Positions 34,263 through 42,769 of a DNA stretch of 64,000 bases are shown one piece after another. The stretch is from the NCBI RefSeq assembly GCF_043641075.1, contig NZ_JBHZRC010000003.1, positions 62,001-126,000 on the forward strand, written 5' to 3'. The DNA is from Bacillus_BD oryzisoli_A (GTDB lineage: Bacteria; Bacillota; Bacilli; Bacillales; Cytobacillaceae). The stretch's first letter is position 1. Each line of letters begins with the position of its first letter. Made by a program: the position numbers and the translations under genes. A model generated the notes under the pieces. That model was given only the letters and a program-made list of their open reading frames with translations. It ran no database searches and was not told the origin of the DNA.

Positions 34263-35354
34263 ATGATGGAGAAAGGAAAAATTTCATCCCTGCAGATGGC
34301 GATCATGTTATATCCTGCCATTATTGCTACTAGTATTATTTCGGTGCCAAGTATTGTTGCTAAATATGCAAAGAATGATTTGTGGATATACCCCATTTTC
34401 GCGTCCATTATCGGCTTTGTAACCATCTATATAGCCTATGAATTACATAAACTTTACCCGAAACAAACGGTCATTCAATTCAGTGAACAAATTTTGGGCC
34501 GGTTTGCAGGAAAGATAATCAGTTTCATTATCCTTAGCTTTTACCTTTTGGCTACAGGACATATCATAAGAGGTTACAGTGAACTTATTGTTAGTTCTTT
34601 TTTAATCAAAACTCCGATAAGTGTCATTATGACAACGATGGTGCTGCTTTGTGGATTTGCCGTGCAAGGAGGAATTGAAGTTTTAGGGAGACTTGCTCAA
34701 TTATTTTTACCTTTGTTTGTTTTACCAATCCTTATTTTTACATTCTTATTAGTCCCTGATTATGATGTGAAAAATATATTTCCAATATTAAGTGAAGGAA
34801 TTATGCCTCCAATTAAGGGCTCAATCATACCAGCAGGTTGGTATTCGGAATTTTTTCTAATTATTTTCCTTCTGCCCTTCTTATCAGATGTGAAAAAGGC
34901 CAGAAAATATGGGATGTTATCTGTTTTAGCCGTTATGGTGACGTTAGTTGCGGTTAATTTGGTTGTTCTATTTATACTAGGTCCCACAACTTCGTCTAAG
35001 AGATTTCCTTTAATGATTGTTGCTCGATATATCAGTCTTGCAGATTTTTTTGAGAACATGGAATCTATTGCCATGGCCATTTGGATTGTGGGAGCCTTTA
35101 TAAAAATTTCTGTCTTTTATTATGCTGCAGCTTTAGGCACTGCACAGTGGTTAAAGCTTTCAGACTACCGGGTCGTTATATGGCCATTTGCGATTATGTT
35201 TATAGAGCTGGCTTTCTGGTCAATACCTAGTTCGGCACAATATACTTCTTATATTGTGAACGTACTTCCTTTTTATGGTCCGCTGGTTCAAACCATCATC
35301 CCACTATTTTTGTTGCTGGTTGCCATTATTCGCAAGAAATATAAAATGCCGTGA
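34263..35354 (+). CDS. Germinant receptor B subunit (GerAB family spore permease), second ger operon
   Basis: 363 residues, about ten membrane helices, starting at the first of two adjacent ATG codons with AGAAAGGA upstream. Family traits include SIISVPSIVAKYAKNDLWIYP in helices 1-2, QFSEQILGRFAGKI, and a late region with TSYIVNVLPFYGPLVQ. It is last in the A-C-D-B operon. Its ligand specificity is likely distinct from the 1775-2887 B subunit, since B subunits carry the germinant pocket, but this cannot be read from sequence. Confidence 0.94.
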   Translation: MMEKGKISSLQMAIMLYPAIIATSIISVPSIVAKYAKNDLWIYPIFASIIGFVTIYIAYELHKLYPKQTVIQFSEQILGRFAGKIISFIILSFYLLATGHIIRGYSELIVSSFLIKTPISVIMTTMVLLCGFAVQGGIEVLGRLAQLFLPLFVLPILIFTFLLVPDYDVKNIFPILSEGIMPPIKGSIIPAGWYSEFFLIIFLLPFLSDVKKARKYGMLSVLAVMVTLVAVNLVVLFILGPTTSSKRFPLMIVARYISLADFFENMESIAMAIWIVGAFIKISVFYYAAALGTAQWLKLSDYRVVIWPFAIMFIELAFWSIPSSAQYTSYIVNVLPFYGPLVQTIIPLFLLLVAIIRKKYKMP

Positions 35355-35435
35355 AGTATGGGGCTAGTTCTCATGCTTCCTTCCACTCATTTATGGACGT
35401 GACTAATAAAGAAACCACGCTCATCTCCTGGGAAC

Positions 35436-35464
35436 GAAAAAGATGCCTGATAGGAATCAGACAC
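35436..35464 (-). terminator. Terminator of the histidine operon
   Basis: On the minus strand TGTCTGAT/ATCAGGCA (one G-U) closes a short loop and is followed by CATCTTTTTCG. Confidence 0.72.
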
Positions 35465-35476
35465 CCTCGTGATAAA

Positions 35477-35797
35477 TTATTTATTTTCTTTTTTCAAATG
35501 TCTTTCATGTAAAACATTCAGCACTTCTTTGAACGGAAGCTCCTGTTCACGCAATAATACAAGCAAGTGGTATAGCAAATCGGAAGCTTCCCATTTTAAT
35601 TCCTCTTGATCGCGGTTTTTCGCTGCAATGATAACCTCAGATGCTTCTTCACCGACTTTTTTCAAAATTTTATCGACGCCTTTTTCAAAAAGATAAGTTG
35701 TATAGGCACCTTCTGGACGTTCTTTTTCACGTTGATCGATAATCTTTTCTAAATCAATCAGAATTTGGTAATCTTCAAGCTTTGCTTCGTTTGTCAC
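35477..35797 (-). CDS. hisE: Phosphoribosyl-ATP pyrophosphatase HisE
   Basis: Second step of histidine synthesis: PR-ATP to PR-AMP. The 106-residue all-helical MazG-like protein shows GVDKILKKVGEEASEVIIAAKN and the WEASDLLYHLLVLL metal-binding helices (E-x-x-E, E/D-x-x-D). GTG start at 35797, 3 bp after the hisI stop; the RBS GAGGAGGA is inside the last hisI codons. In B. subtilis HisE is fused to HisI; here it is a separate last gene of the operon. Confidence 0.96.
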   Translation of the reverse strand: MTNEAKLEDYQILIDLEKIIDQREKERPEGAYTTYLFEKGVDKILKKVGEEASEVIIAAKNRDQEELKWEASDLLYHLLVLLREQELPFKEVLNVLHERHLKKENK

Positions 35798-35800
35798 TTT

Positions 35801-36127
35801 TTATTCCTCCTCTAAAATCCGCTCTGAAAAACAGCTGATGGCACCTGTATGGCATGCCGGACCAGCTGGGTGTACAAGCACCACAAGGGCATCACGGTCA
35901 CAATCCAGCTTCATATCAACAATCCTCTGCGTGTTACCGCTTGTCGCACCTTTATGCCATAGCTCCTGGCGTGAGCGGCTGTAAAACCAGGTTTCTCTTG
36001 TTTCAATGGATTTCTCCAGTGAAGTACGATTCATATAGGCTAGTGTTAAGACTTCCTTTGTGTTGGCATCCTGCACAATGGCGGGAAGTAAGCCTTGTGA
36101 ATCAAATTTAATATTCTCCAGGTTCAT
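35801..36127 (-). CDS. hisI: Phosphoribosyl-AMP cyclohydrolase HisI
   Basis: Third step of the pathway: opens the adenine ring of PR-AMP. The 108-residue protein carries EVLTLAYMN, TWFYSRSRQELWHKGATSGN and the metal site KLDCDRDALVVLVHPAGPACHTG. It ends cleanly in TAA before hisE, so the enzyme is monofunctional. It overlaps hisF by 4 bp. Confidence 0.97.
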   Translation of the reverse strand: MNLENIKFDSQGLLPAIVQDANTKEVLTLAYMNRTSLEKSIETRETWFYSRSRQELWHKGATSGNTQRIVDMKLDCDRDALVVLVHPAGPACHTGAISCFSERILEEE

Positions 36128-36882
36128 CGGACATTCACACCTTTTTCCCGTAAATACGCTTTTACCTCATGTACTGACGTTTCTTTATAGTGGAAAATAG
36201 AAGCCGCAAGAGCTGCATCTGCTTTTCCTTCTTTAAACGCCTCTTCAAAATGCTCGGCATTTCCTGCACCGCCTGAAGCAATTACCGGAACGGTCACTGC
36301 TTCACTGACGGCCTTTGTTAGTGCCAAATCAAAGCCTTTTTTCTCACCGTCAGAATCCATACTGGTCAGGAGTATCTCGCCTGCACCGCGTTCAACTACT
36401 TCCTTTGCCCATGATATGACTTCCTTATCAACCGGCGTTCTGCCACCATGCGTATAAACGCGCCATGAGCCAAGCTCTTCGTCATATTTCGCATCAATGG
36501 CCACGACAATACATTGAGTGCCGAAAAAGTCCGCACCCTCTGTGATCAGCTCTGGTCGATTAACAGCAGCTGTATTTAGAGAAACCTTGTCCGCGCCTGC
36601 TCTTAGAATGCGTTTCATATCCTCAAGTGAGTTGATACCGCCGCCGACTGTAAACGGAATCGCCAGCTCTGATGCAACTGCTTTAACAACATCAACCATC
36701 GTTTTACGGCCTTCATGGGAAGCAGAGATATCAAGAAACACTAGTTCATCGGCACCCTGCTCATCATAAAAACGAGCAAGCTCGACCGGATCCCCTGCAT
36801 CGCGCAGCTGCACAAATTGAATGCCTTTCACAACTCGTCCATCTTTTACATCAAGGCATGGGATAATTCTCTTCGTAATCAT
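36124..36882 (-). CDS. hisF: Imidazole glycerol phosphate synthase cyclase subunit HisF
   Basis: Forms imidazole glycerol phosphate and AICAR using ammonia from HisH. The 252-residue barrel has catalytic Asp11 (IPCLDVKDGRVVKG) and Asp130 (AIDAK), with phosphate sites in VGGGI, KVSLNTAAV and IASGGAGN. It overlaps hisA by 1 bp (TAATG) and hisI by 4 bp. Confidence 0.98.
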   Translation of the reverse strand: MITKRIIPCLDVKDGRVVKGIQFVQLRDAGDPVELARFYDEQGADELVFLDISASHEGRKTMVDVVKAVASELAIPFTVGGGINSLEDMKRILRAGADKVSLNTAAVNRPELITEGADFFGTQCIVVAIDAKYDEELGSWRVYTHGGRTPVDKEVISWAKEVVERGAGEILLTSMDSDGEKKGFDLALTKAVSEAVTVPVIASGGAGNAEHFEEAFKEGKADAALAASIFHYKETSVHEVKAYLREKGVNVR

Positions 36883-37613
36883 TATACACCAACCTCTTTC
36901 AATGCGTCAGAAACTGTGAATCTTCCTTCATAAATTGCTTTTCCGACAATCGCACCACTAACACCAGCATCTGCAAATTTCTTTAAACGGGTTAAATCAG
37001 CAAGTGAGCTAACGCCTCCTGAAGCAATAACCTGTTTGCCTGTTTCAGCAGCCATTTGCTTTACCGCTTCGACATTCGGACCTGACAGCATACCATCTGT
37101 TGCAATATCTGTAAAAATAAATGTGTCTGCTCCGGCATCAGCAAAGCGTTTGCCGACTTCAACCGCCTTCACTTCAGACGTATTCAACCAGCCATGCGTC
37201 GCCACATAACCGTTTTTCGCATCAATTCCAATGGCGATCTGTTTGCCGTATTTTTTTACCATTTCGATCGCAAACTCCGGATTTGAAATCGCAATGCTGC
37301 CAATGATGACTCTTGTCACGCCGTTATCTAAATAATGAGCAATGTCCTGCTCTGTACGAATGCCGCCGCCAATTTGAACATTAACGTTGAGCTCCTTCGC
37401 CGCTTGAATAACAAATGTATCATTTACTCGTCTGCCATCCTTCGCACCGTCAAGGTCAACCATGTGAATCCAATTTGCCCCTGCATCCTTAAACGACTTG
37501 GCCATATCAAAAGGAGAATCACCATACACCGTCTCCTGATTATAATCACCCTGAATTAATCGAACACACTTCCCGCCTCTCATATCAATAGCAGGATATA
37601 TCGTAAAAGCCAT
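36882..37613 (-). CDS. hisA: ProFAR isomerase HisA
   Basis: Amadori isomerisation of ProFAR to PRFAR. The 243-residue barrel starts YPAIDMRGGKCVRLIQGDY, with Asp10 and the later FTDIATDGMLSGPN (second catalytic Asp) and IASGGVSS phosphate site. AAGGGG precedes ATG. It sits between hisH and hisF in the tight operon. Confidence 0.98.
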   Translation of the reverse strand: MAFTIYPAIDMRGGKCVRLIQGDYNQETVYGDSPFDMAKSFKDAGANWIHMVDLDGAKDGRRVNDTFVIQAAKELNVNVQIGGGIRTEQDIAHYLDNGVTRVIIGSIAISNPEFAIEMVKKYGKQIAIGIDAKNGYVATHGWLNTSEVKAVEVGKRFADAGADTFIFTDIATDGMLSGPNVEAVKQMAAETGKQVIASGGVSSLADLTRLKKFADAGVSGAIVGKAIYEGRFTVSDALKEVGV

Positions 37614-37650
37614 GAACCCGTTCCCCTTTCCAATGGAAGCATACTCTGTT

Positions 37651-38268
37651 TTATACTAGTTTAGTAAAGTTTGTTAACAGCTCGACCCCAAGCTTGCTGC
37701 TTTTTTCCGGATGGAACTGCATGCCGTATACATTATTTTTTCCGACAACCGCCGGAACTTCTTCATTGTAAGAAGCTGTTCCAATTAGAATGTCTTTTTG
37801 ACTTGTGTTGACATAATAGGAGTGGACAAAATAAGCATAATCCTCTTCCAAATTGGCCGTGATTGGCGATGTATTTTCCCACTTTAACCGGTTCCAGCCC
37901 ATATGCGGCACTTTGTAGGTTTCGCCATTCTCAGCTTGTCCAGGAAATCGAACAACACGACCTGGCAGAAGTGCAAGGCCTTTTGTCAGTCCACCTTCTT
38001 CACTTTCCTCAAAAAGAAGCTGCATGCCAAGGCAAATTCCTAGCAGCGGCTTTCCTGTTTCTACGTATTCATGCAGGAAGCTTGCTAAGCCTGTCTCATT
38101 TAGCCGAGCCATTGCATCCTTGAAAGCACCAACACCAGGAAGGATTAAGCCGTCTGCCTTGGACAGCTCAGAAGGGTCTTCTGATAGAAAAAACGGTACT
38201 TCCAATCGCTTCAGCGCCTGACTGACACTGAATAAATTTCCCATTCCATAATCGACAATCCCTATCAT
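37651..38268 (-). CDS. hisH: Imidazole glycerol phosphate synthase glutaminase subunit HisH
   Basis: Class I glutamine amidotransferase that supplies ammonia to HisF. 205 residues; nucleophile Cys79 in GICLGMQLLFE, and the His-Pro-Glu catalytic pair in MQFHPEKSS near 185. The ATG directly follows the hisB stop codon. Confidence 0.98.
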   Translation of the reverse strand: MIGIVDYGMGNLFSVSQALKRLEVPFFLSEDPSELSKADGLILPGVGAFKDAMARLNETGLASFLHEYVETGKPLLGICLGMQLLFEESEEGGLTKGLALLPGRVVRFPGQAENGETYKVPHMGWNRLKWENTSPITANLEEDYAYFVHSYYVNTSQKDILIGTASYNEEVPAVVGKNNVYGMQFHPEKSSKLGVELLTNFTKLV

Positions 38269-38859
38269 TTATAACATCCCCTTCGATGACGGAACACCTT
38301 TTACTCTTGGATCGATCGTTGTTGCTTCATCAAGTGCTCTAGCCATTGCTTTAAAAATAGCCTCAATAATGTGGTGTGTATTTTGACCGTAATGAACGAT
38401 AACATGAAGGTTCATGCGGGCTTCCAAGCAGAACTTCCATAGGAATTCGTGGACAAGCTCGGTATCAAATGTTCCAACCTTTTGACTTGGAAATTCAGCA
38501 CCTCTGATTTCTAAATGCGGACGGTTGCTTAAATCAATTACGACCTGTGCAAGTGTTTCATCCATTGGTACAAATGCATTTCCGTAACGTTTGATCCCTT
38601 TTTTCTCGCCAAGTGCTTCTTTCAAAACCTGACCAAGGCATATCGCGATATCTTCTGTTGTGTGGTGGTCATCGATTTCTGTATCACCTTTTGCGTTTAC
38701 GGATAAATCAAATTGGCCGTGTTTGGCAAATAGGTCAAGCATATGTGTTAAAAATGGTACCCCTGTATCTAATTGAGATTGACCTGAGCCATCAATGTTT
38801 AACTCAAGCTCAATGTTTGTTTCATTTGTTTTTCGTTGTATCGATGCGCTTCTTGTCAT
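38269..38859 (-). CDS. hisB: Imidazoleglycerol-phosphate dehydratase HisB
   Basis: Mn-dependent dehydration of imidazole glycerol phosphate. 196 residues, single-function form; metal-binding motifs DDHHTTED (about 64-71) and the second-half GQNTHHIIEAIFKA, with FLTHMLDLFAKHG and ELVHEFLWKF. The start has AGGGAG upstream. A 104-bp gap with a terminator-like hairpin separates it from hisD. Confidence 0.98.
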   Translation of the reverse strand: MTRSASIQRKTNETNIELELNIDGSGQSQLDTGVPFLTHMLDLFAKHGQFDLSVNAKGDTEIDDHHTTEDIAICLGQVLKEALGEKKGIKRYGNAFVPMDETLAQVVIDLSNRPHLEIRGAEFPSQKVGTFDTELVHEFLWKFCLEARMNLHVIVHYGQNTHHIIEAIFKAMARALDEATTIDPRVKGVPSSKGML

Positions 38860-38932
38860 GATCCTATCTCCCTATCCTTGCTCGTTCTTATGTAGTGAGC
38901 GATTTTGAATTTTTGATGTTGATTGGTGTCCA

Positions 38933-38966
38933 AAAGGAAGCAGAAGAACCGACCCTCTGCTTCCTA
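38933..38966 (-). terminator. Terminator-like hairpin inside the his operon (hisD/hisB)
   Basis: AGGAAGCAGA/TCTGCTTCCT, a 10-bp stem that includes the hisD stop codon, followed on the minus strand by TTTTGG. The short T tract suggests a partial terminator or a processing/stability site that sets hisZ-G-D apart from hisB-H-A-F-I-E. Confidence 0.55.
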
Positions 38967-40229
38967 CTTGTTTCGTGCTTCTATGGCTCTTGCGTGGGCT
39001 TCGAGACCTTCAAGGCGGGCGAATGCGGCAATCTTTTTGCTGTTTTCATTGAATGCTTGTTCACTGTACATGATAATGCTGGATTTCTTTTGGAAATCAT
39101 CAACATTTAACGGACTTGAGAAACGAGCAGTTCCGTTTGTTGGTAAAACGTGGTTAGGACCAGCAAAGTAATCACCGACAGGCTCTGAACTGTATCTGCC
39201 TACAAAAATCGCTCCTGCATGGCGGATCTTCCCAACCTTCTCCATTGCATTTTCCATCATAATTTCCAAATGCTCCGGTGCTAACTCATTAATGGTTTCG
39301 ATTGCCTCTTCTTCTGTTTCTGTCACATAGATAACACCATAATCGGCAATGGATTGTGCAGCGATGCTTTTTCGCGGCAGTGTTTCGAGCTGCTTTTCCA
39401 CTTCCATTGAGACCGCTTCTGCCAATGTACGTGAAGGTGTCACTAGGACGCTGCATGCCCGTGCATCATGCTCGGCCTGTGAAAGCAGGTCAGCAGCAAT
39501 TTCATTTGCTCTTGCTGTGTCATCTGCAAGGACAGCAATTTCACTTGGACCGGCAATCATATCAATATCGACATCACCGAATACTTCCCGTTTAGCTAAT
39601 GCGACAAAGATATTGCCTGGTCCGGTAATCTTATCAACCGGTTGAATGGAATCTGTTCCATATGCAAGTGCAGCGATAGCCTGTGCTCCACCAACTTTGT
39701 AGATTTCCTTTACGCCTGCTTCTTTTGCTGCAACCAAGACACCTGCTGGTAGAGCCCCTGACTCTCCCGGAGGTGATACCATGACGATCCGTTCAACTCC
39801 AGCCACTTGCGCCGGTACAACATTCATTAATACGGAGGATGGATAGGCAGCCGTTCCACCTGGCACATACACACCAACTGAATCAAGCGGCGTTATTTTC
39901 TGCCCTAATACGGTTCCGTTTTTCTCCGTTGTAATCCAGGAATTTCTTAACTGTTTTTCATGGAAAGAACGGATATTCTGCGCTGCCTCTTTAATAATCT
40001 CAATAATATCCTCTGAAACCTGGCTGTAAGCTTCCTCTATTTCAGCTTCCGTGACAGCAAGCTCAGATAGCATGACACGATCAAATTTTTCCGTATATGC
40101 TTTTAGAGCTTCGTCACCATTATTTTTGACATTCTCAATGATGTCTTTAACAATTTTTCGCTGCTCCTCTGTCCCGCTGTCAACCGATCTTTTAATTGAA
40201 ATTCCTTTATTTACAGTAATGATTTTCAC
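38964..40229 (-). CDS. hisD: Histidinol dehydrogenase HisD
   Basis: Two-step NAD oxidation of histidinol to histidine, zinc enzyme. I start at GTG 40229 (AGGGA about 8 bases upstream), giving 421 residues; an ATG 9 bp earlier lies too close to the RBS. Motifs: PGGTAAYPSSVLMN, KITGPGNIFVALAK, the QAEHDARACSVLVT signature with zinc ligand His, and a C-terminal APNHVLPTNGTARF-like region (AGPNHVLPTNGTARF). Confidence 0.97.
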   Translation of the reverse strand: MKIITVNKGISIKRSVDSGTEEQRKIVKDIIENVKNNGDEALKAYTEKFDRVMLSELAVTEAEIEEAYSQVSEDIIEIIKEAAQNIRSFHEKQLRNSWITTEKNGTVLGQKITPLDSVGVYVPGGTAAYPSSVLMNVVPAQVAGVERIVMVSPPGESGALPAGVLVAAKEAGVKEIYKVGGAQAIAALAYGTDSIQPVDKITGPGNIFVALAKREVFGDVDIDMIAGPSEIAVLADDTARANEIAADLLSQAEHDARACSVLVTPSRTLAEAVSMEVEKQLETLPRKSIAAQSIADYGVIYVTETEEEAIETINELAPEHLEIMMENAMEKVGKIRHAGAIFVGRYSSEPVGDYFAGPNHVLPTNGTARFSSPLNVDDFQKKSSIIMYSEQAFNENSKKIAAFARLEGLEAHARAIEARNK

Positions 40230-40259
40230 CGTTCTCATCCCTAACTTTGATAACTATTT

Positions 40260-40901
40260 TTAAACCGTTGTTTTCTGGTTCAACACGTCTGCAATTCGTT
40301 CCACTAATTCACTGATTCGTTTATCCTTCATACGGTAGCTGACAGGATTCACGATTAAACGCGATGTAATATCAACAATCTGCTCATATTCAACAAGGCC
40401 ATTTTCCACTAATGTTCTGCCTGTTGAAACAATATCAACGATGCGGTCGGCAAGTCCAATCATTGGCGCTAACTCTATAGAACCGTTCAGCTTAATGATT
40501 TCAACCTGCTCGCCCTGCTCACGAAAATATTTTGAAGCAACATTCGGATATTTCGTGGCAATTTTTGGTGCTACATCATTCATTTTTGTATTTGGCAGTC
40601 CAGCAACCGCTAGGTAGCATTGGCTGATTTTCAAATCAAGAACCTCATACACATCTCGATCTTCCTCAAGCATAACGTCTTTTCCGGCGATCCCGAGGTC
40701 TGCAACACCATGCTCTACATAGGTTGGCACATCCATCGGTTTGGCAAGAATAAAACGGAAGTTCTCCTCTTCAACATCTATAATTAATTTCCGTGAATCA
40801 TCAAATTCAGGTGGCAGCTTGAAGCCTGCTTCACGAAGCAAGGCCGCCGCTTCTTCGAAAATTCGCCCTTTTGGCATGGCTATTGTTAACGGCTCTTTCA
40901 T
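40260..40901 (-). CDS. hisG: ATP phosphoribosyltransferase catalytic subunit HisG (short form)
   Basis: First, feedback-controlled step: ATP + PRPP to PR-ATP. 213 residues: the short form lacking the regulatory domain, which therefore needs HisZ. Visible: MAKPKG-type start (IAMPKGRIFEE), KPMDVPTYVEHGVADLGIAGKDV, and the PRPP loop in DIVSTGRTLVENGL. It overlaps hisZ by 4 bp. Confidence 0.98.
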   Translation of the reverse strand: MKEPLTIAMPKGRIFEEAAALLREAGFKLPPEFDDSRKLIIDVEEENFRFILAKPMDVPTYVEHGVADLGIAGKDVMLEEDRDVYEVLDLKISQCYLAVAGLPNTKMNDVAPKIATKYPNVASKYFREQGEQVEIIKLNGSIELAPMIGLADRIVDIVSTGRTLVENGLVEYEQIVDITSRLIVNPVSYRMKDKRISELVERIADVLNQKTTV

Positions 40902-42085
40902 TGTGCTGTCTCCTTCCCTGCTTTACCGACTAACATGGTAACTTCTTCATATAATTCCGTGCTGGCATCAAGGTTTTCAACACCATTAATATCCTGAAGA
41001 ACAACCTTCAGTCCGCTTTTTCGTTTTTCAGAAGCTAATGCGTAGGCTTCCTTTCTCCGCTCTGCACTAAATAAGATACATTGCACCGGCTCGCGCGCTT
41101 CGATTTTTCCAAGTGCTTCAACCAAACGATCTAAGCGGATGGCAAAGCCTGTTGCGCCCGTATCCTTGCCGAATTTGCTCAGCAAATGATCATAGCGGCC
41201 GCCGCTTGCAATCGGGAACCCAACCTGATCTGCATATACTTCAAATAAAATTCCTGTATAGTAGCTCATATGACTAACAAGGGTTAAATCAAACTTCACT
41301 CTTGCGCCAACTTGACCATAGTCAGCCAGTGTTTCCCAAAGCTGCTTCATGTTATCTAACGCATTTCTTCCTTTACCGTTTTCAAGCAGTGAGTTTGCCG
41401 CTTCAATTACCTCTTCTCCGCCTCTTAGGTTAAGGAAATCTAGCAGGCGCTGCTTATCAATCGATGATAACGGCAATTGCTTTACATGTTCTCTGTAGCC
41501 AACGTAATTCTTTTCATATAAAAAGGTTGTTAATGCTTGTACGCGGTCTTCTGTTCCAAGAATATCTTTGAAAAATTCCTTTACGAAACCAATATGACCA
41601 ACAGATAATTGAAAATTCTCCAAACCAGACGCTTCTAATGAAGATACTAGTACTGCAATTCCCTCACCATCCGCGCTGATTGTGTGGTCACCAATACACT
41701 CAACACCGATTTGTTCAAACTCTGCCGGACGGCCGCCTTCACGCTGCTGGGCACGATACACATTTGCAGAGTATGCAAGTCGTAATGGCGTAATTTCCTT
41801 TAACATTTTGGAAGCAGCAACCCTTGCGATTGGCGATGTCATATCAGGTCTTAGGACGAGCGTATGTCCCTGCTGATCTAATAATTTAAACAGCTGCTGG
41901 TCAAGAATGGCAGATGCCACACCAACCGTTTCGTAATATTCAAGCGTAGGCGTTTCAATAAATTGATAGCCCCATTTTTTCATTTCGTCTCCGATAGCAT
42001 GACGGATTTTATGTTTTGTCTCATATAATCCTGGTAACGTATCTCGCATGCCTAGTGGTTTTTCAAACATAAATAAACGGCTCAT
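40898..42085 (-). CDS. hisZ: ATP phosphoribosyltransferase regulatory subunit HisZ
   Basis: A catalytically inactive histidyl-tRNA-synthetase paralogue that forms a hetero-octamer with short HisG and senses histidine. 395 residues with class II synthetase motifs: motif 2-like RLAYSANVYRAQQREGGRPAEFEQIGVECIG, and YYTGILFEVYADQVGFPIASGGRYDHLLSKFG. It is the first gene of the his operon, about 85 bases after the promoter at 42179-42208. The leader shows no T-box. Confidence 0.97.
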   Translation of the reverse strand: MSRLFMFEKPLGMRDTLPGLYETKHKIRHAIGDEMKKWGYQFIETPTLEYYETVGVASAILDQQLFKLLDQQGHTLVLRPDMTSPIARVAASKMLKEITPLRLAYSANVYRAQQREGGRPAEFEQIGVECIGDHTISADGEGIAVLVSSLEASGLENFQLSVGHIGFVKEFFKDILGTEDRVQALTTFLYEKNYVGYREHVKQLPLSSIDKQRLLDFLNLRGGEEVIEAANSLLENGKGRNALDNMKQLWETLADYGQVGARVKFDLTLVSHMSYYTGILFEVYADQVGFPIASGGRYDHLLSKFGKDTGATGFAIRLDRLVEALGKIEAREPVQCILFSAERRKEAYALASEKRKSGLKVVLQDINGVENLDASTELYEEVTMLVGKAGKETAQ

Positions 42086-42178
42086 TTGCTAAGAACACCT
42101 CTGTTCATCACATTGCGAATCTGATTTTGGCTTTTTGTTTTTTGCTTTAGTTCGCTAATGTGGTAGTAAGTTGAAGCT

Positions 42179-42208
42179 ATTGTATCTCTCTTAGTCGATA
42201 TTTGTCAA
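42179..42208 (-). promoter_or_regulatory. Sigma-A promoter of the his operon
   Basis: Perfect -35 TTGACA (42203-42208) and -10 TACAAT (42179-42184) with an 18-base spacer on the minus strand; start expected near 42172. The leader of about 87 bases is purine-rich (AAAGC/AAAAACAAAAAG-type) and otherwise featureless. Confidence 0.85.
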
Positions 42209-42283
42209 GGAAATTAATGCTATTCCCTGTGTGAAGTATTATTATTCGGAAAATTTATTTCACGTACGACGTATGTATAGTGC

Positions 42284-42604
42284 AGGAGCTCTTTGTTCGG
42301 ACAGAGTTTCTTTGGTTCCTCTTTTCTTTGTCAGACCGGAGCCCTTCTTGCGACAGAGTTCCTTTGGTTCCTCTTCTCTTTATCAGAACGAGGCTCTTCT
42401 TCTGACAGACTTTCTTTGATCGCTCTTCTTTTTGTCAGAACGGAGCCCTTCTTGCGACAGAGTCCCTTTGGTTGCTCTTCTCTTTGTCAGAACGAAGCCC
42501 TTCTTGCGACAGACTTTCTTTGATCGCTCTTCTTTTTGTCAAAACAAGACCCTTCTTCTGACAGAGTTTCTATTAACTCTTTTCCCTTTGACAGAATAAG
42601 ACTC
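42284..42604. repeat. Tandem repeat array, 52-bp period, about six copies
   Basis: Units begin GACAGA at 42300, 42352, 42404, 42456, 42508 and 42560, each exactly 52 bp apart, with a partial unit before and a degenerating one after. Units are pyrimidine-rich on the plus strand and contain GACAGAG..CTTTGTC half-sites that can pair. Units 3 and 5 are alike, and units 1, 2 and 4 are alike, so the array seems to have grown by copying a two-unit block. It lies between the his promoter and the yvoF operon terminator; frames through it are not believed coding. Confidence 0.92.
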
Positions 42605-42661
42605 TGTATACTCGTCACCATCCACCACTCACGGACAATTCCTAGCATTCTGTCTTTTTAT

Positions 42662-42674
42662 GGTGCCTGACACC
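42662..42674. repeat. GGTGCCTGACACC motif, third copy
   Basis: Exact match to the two copies at 10903-10915 and 10951-10963. It lies between the tandem array and the terminator at 42683-42722. Confidence 0.75.
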
Positions 42675-42682
42675 AATAAACA

Positions 42683-42722
42683 CAAAAAGATGACAGTACC
42701 CAAGGGCGTCTGTCACCTTTTA
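42683..42722 (-). terminator. Terminator of the hprK-lgt-yvoD-ppaX-yvoF unit
   Basis: GTGACAG/CTGTCAT arms (with A/T extensions) around a 13-base loop; TTTTTGTG follows on the minus strand. Confidence 0.8.
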
Positions 42723-42769
42723 TCCAATAGGATTGGCGTTCACTCTTCTATAAACACCAACGTGATGCT

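Noticed and set aside
35443..35466. Fourth copy of the GGTGCCTGACACC motif
   Set aside because: Sequence around the his terminator is similar in part (TGCCTGAT, CAGACACC) but is better explained as the two arms of the terminator hairpin.
35790..35810. Frameshift splitting a fused hisIE gene
   Set aside because: The junction has a proper stop, an internal GAGGAGGA site and a GTG start, and both proteins are full length.
42086..42172. T-box or histidine-leader attenuator before hisZ
   Set aside because: No T-box sequence, no run of His codons and no terminator/antiterminator pair in the 87-base leader.
42231..42523. Open frames across the 52-bp array at 42.3 kb
   Set aside because: The unit is not a multiple of three, there is no RBS, and the frames end within the array.
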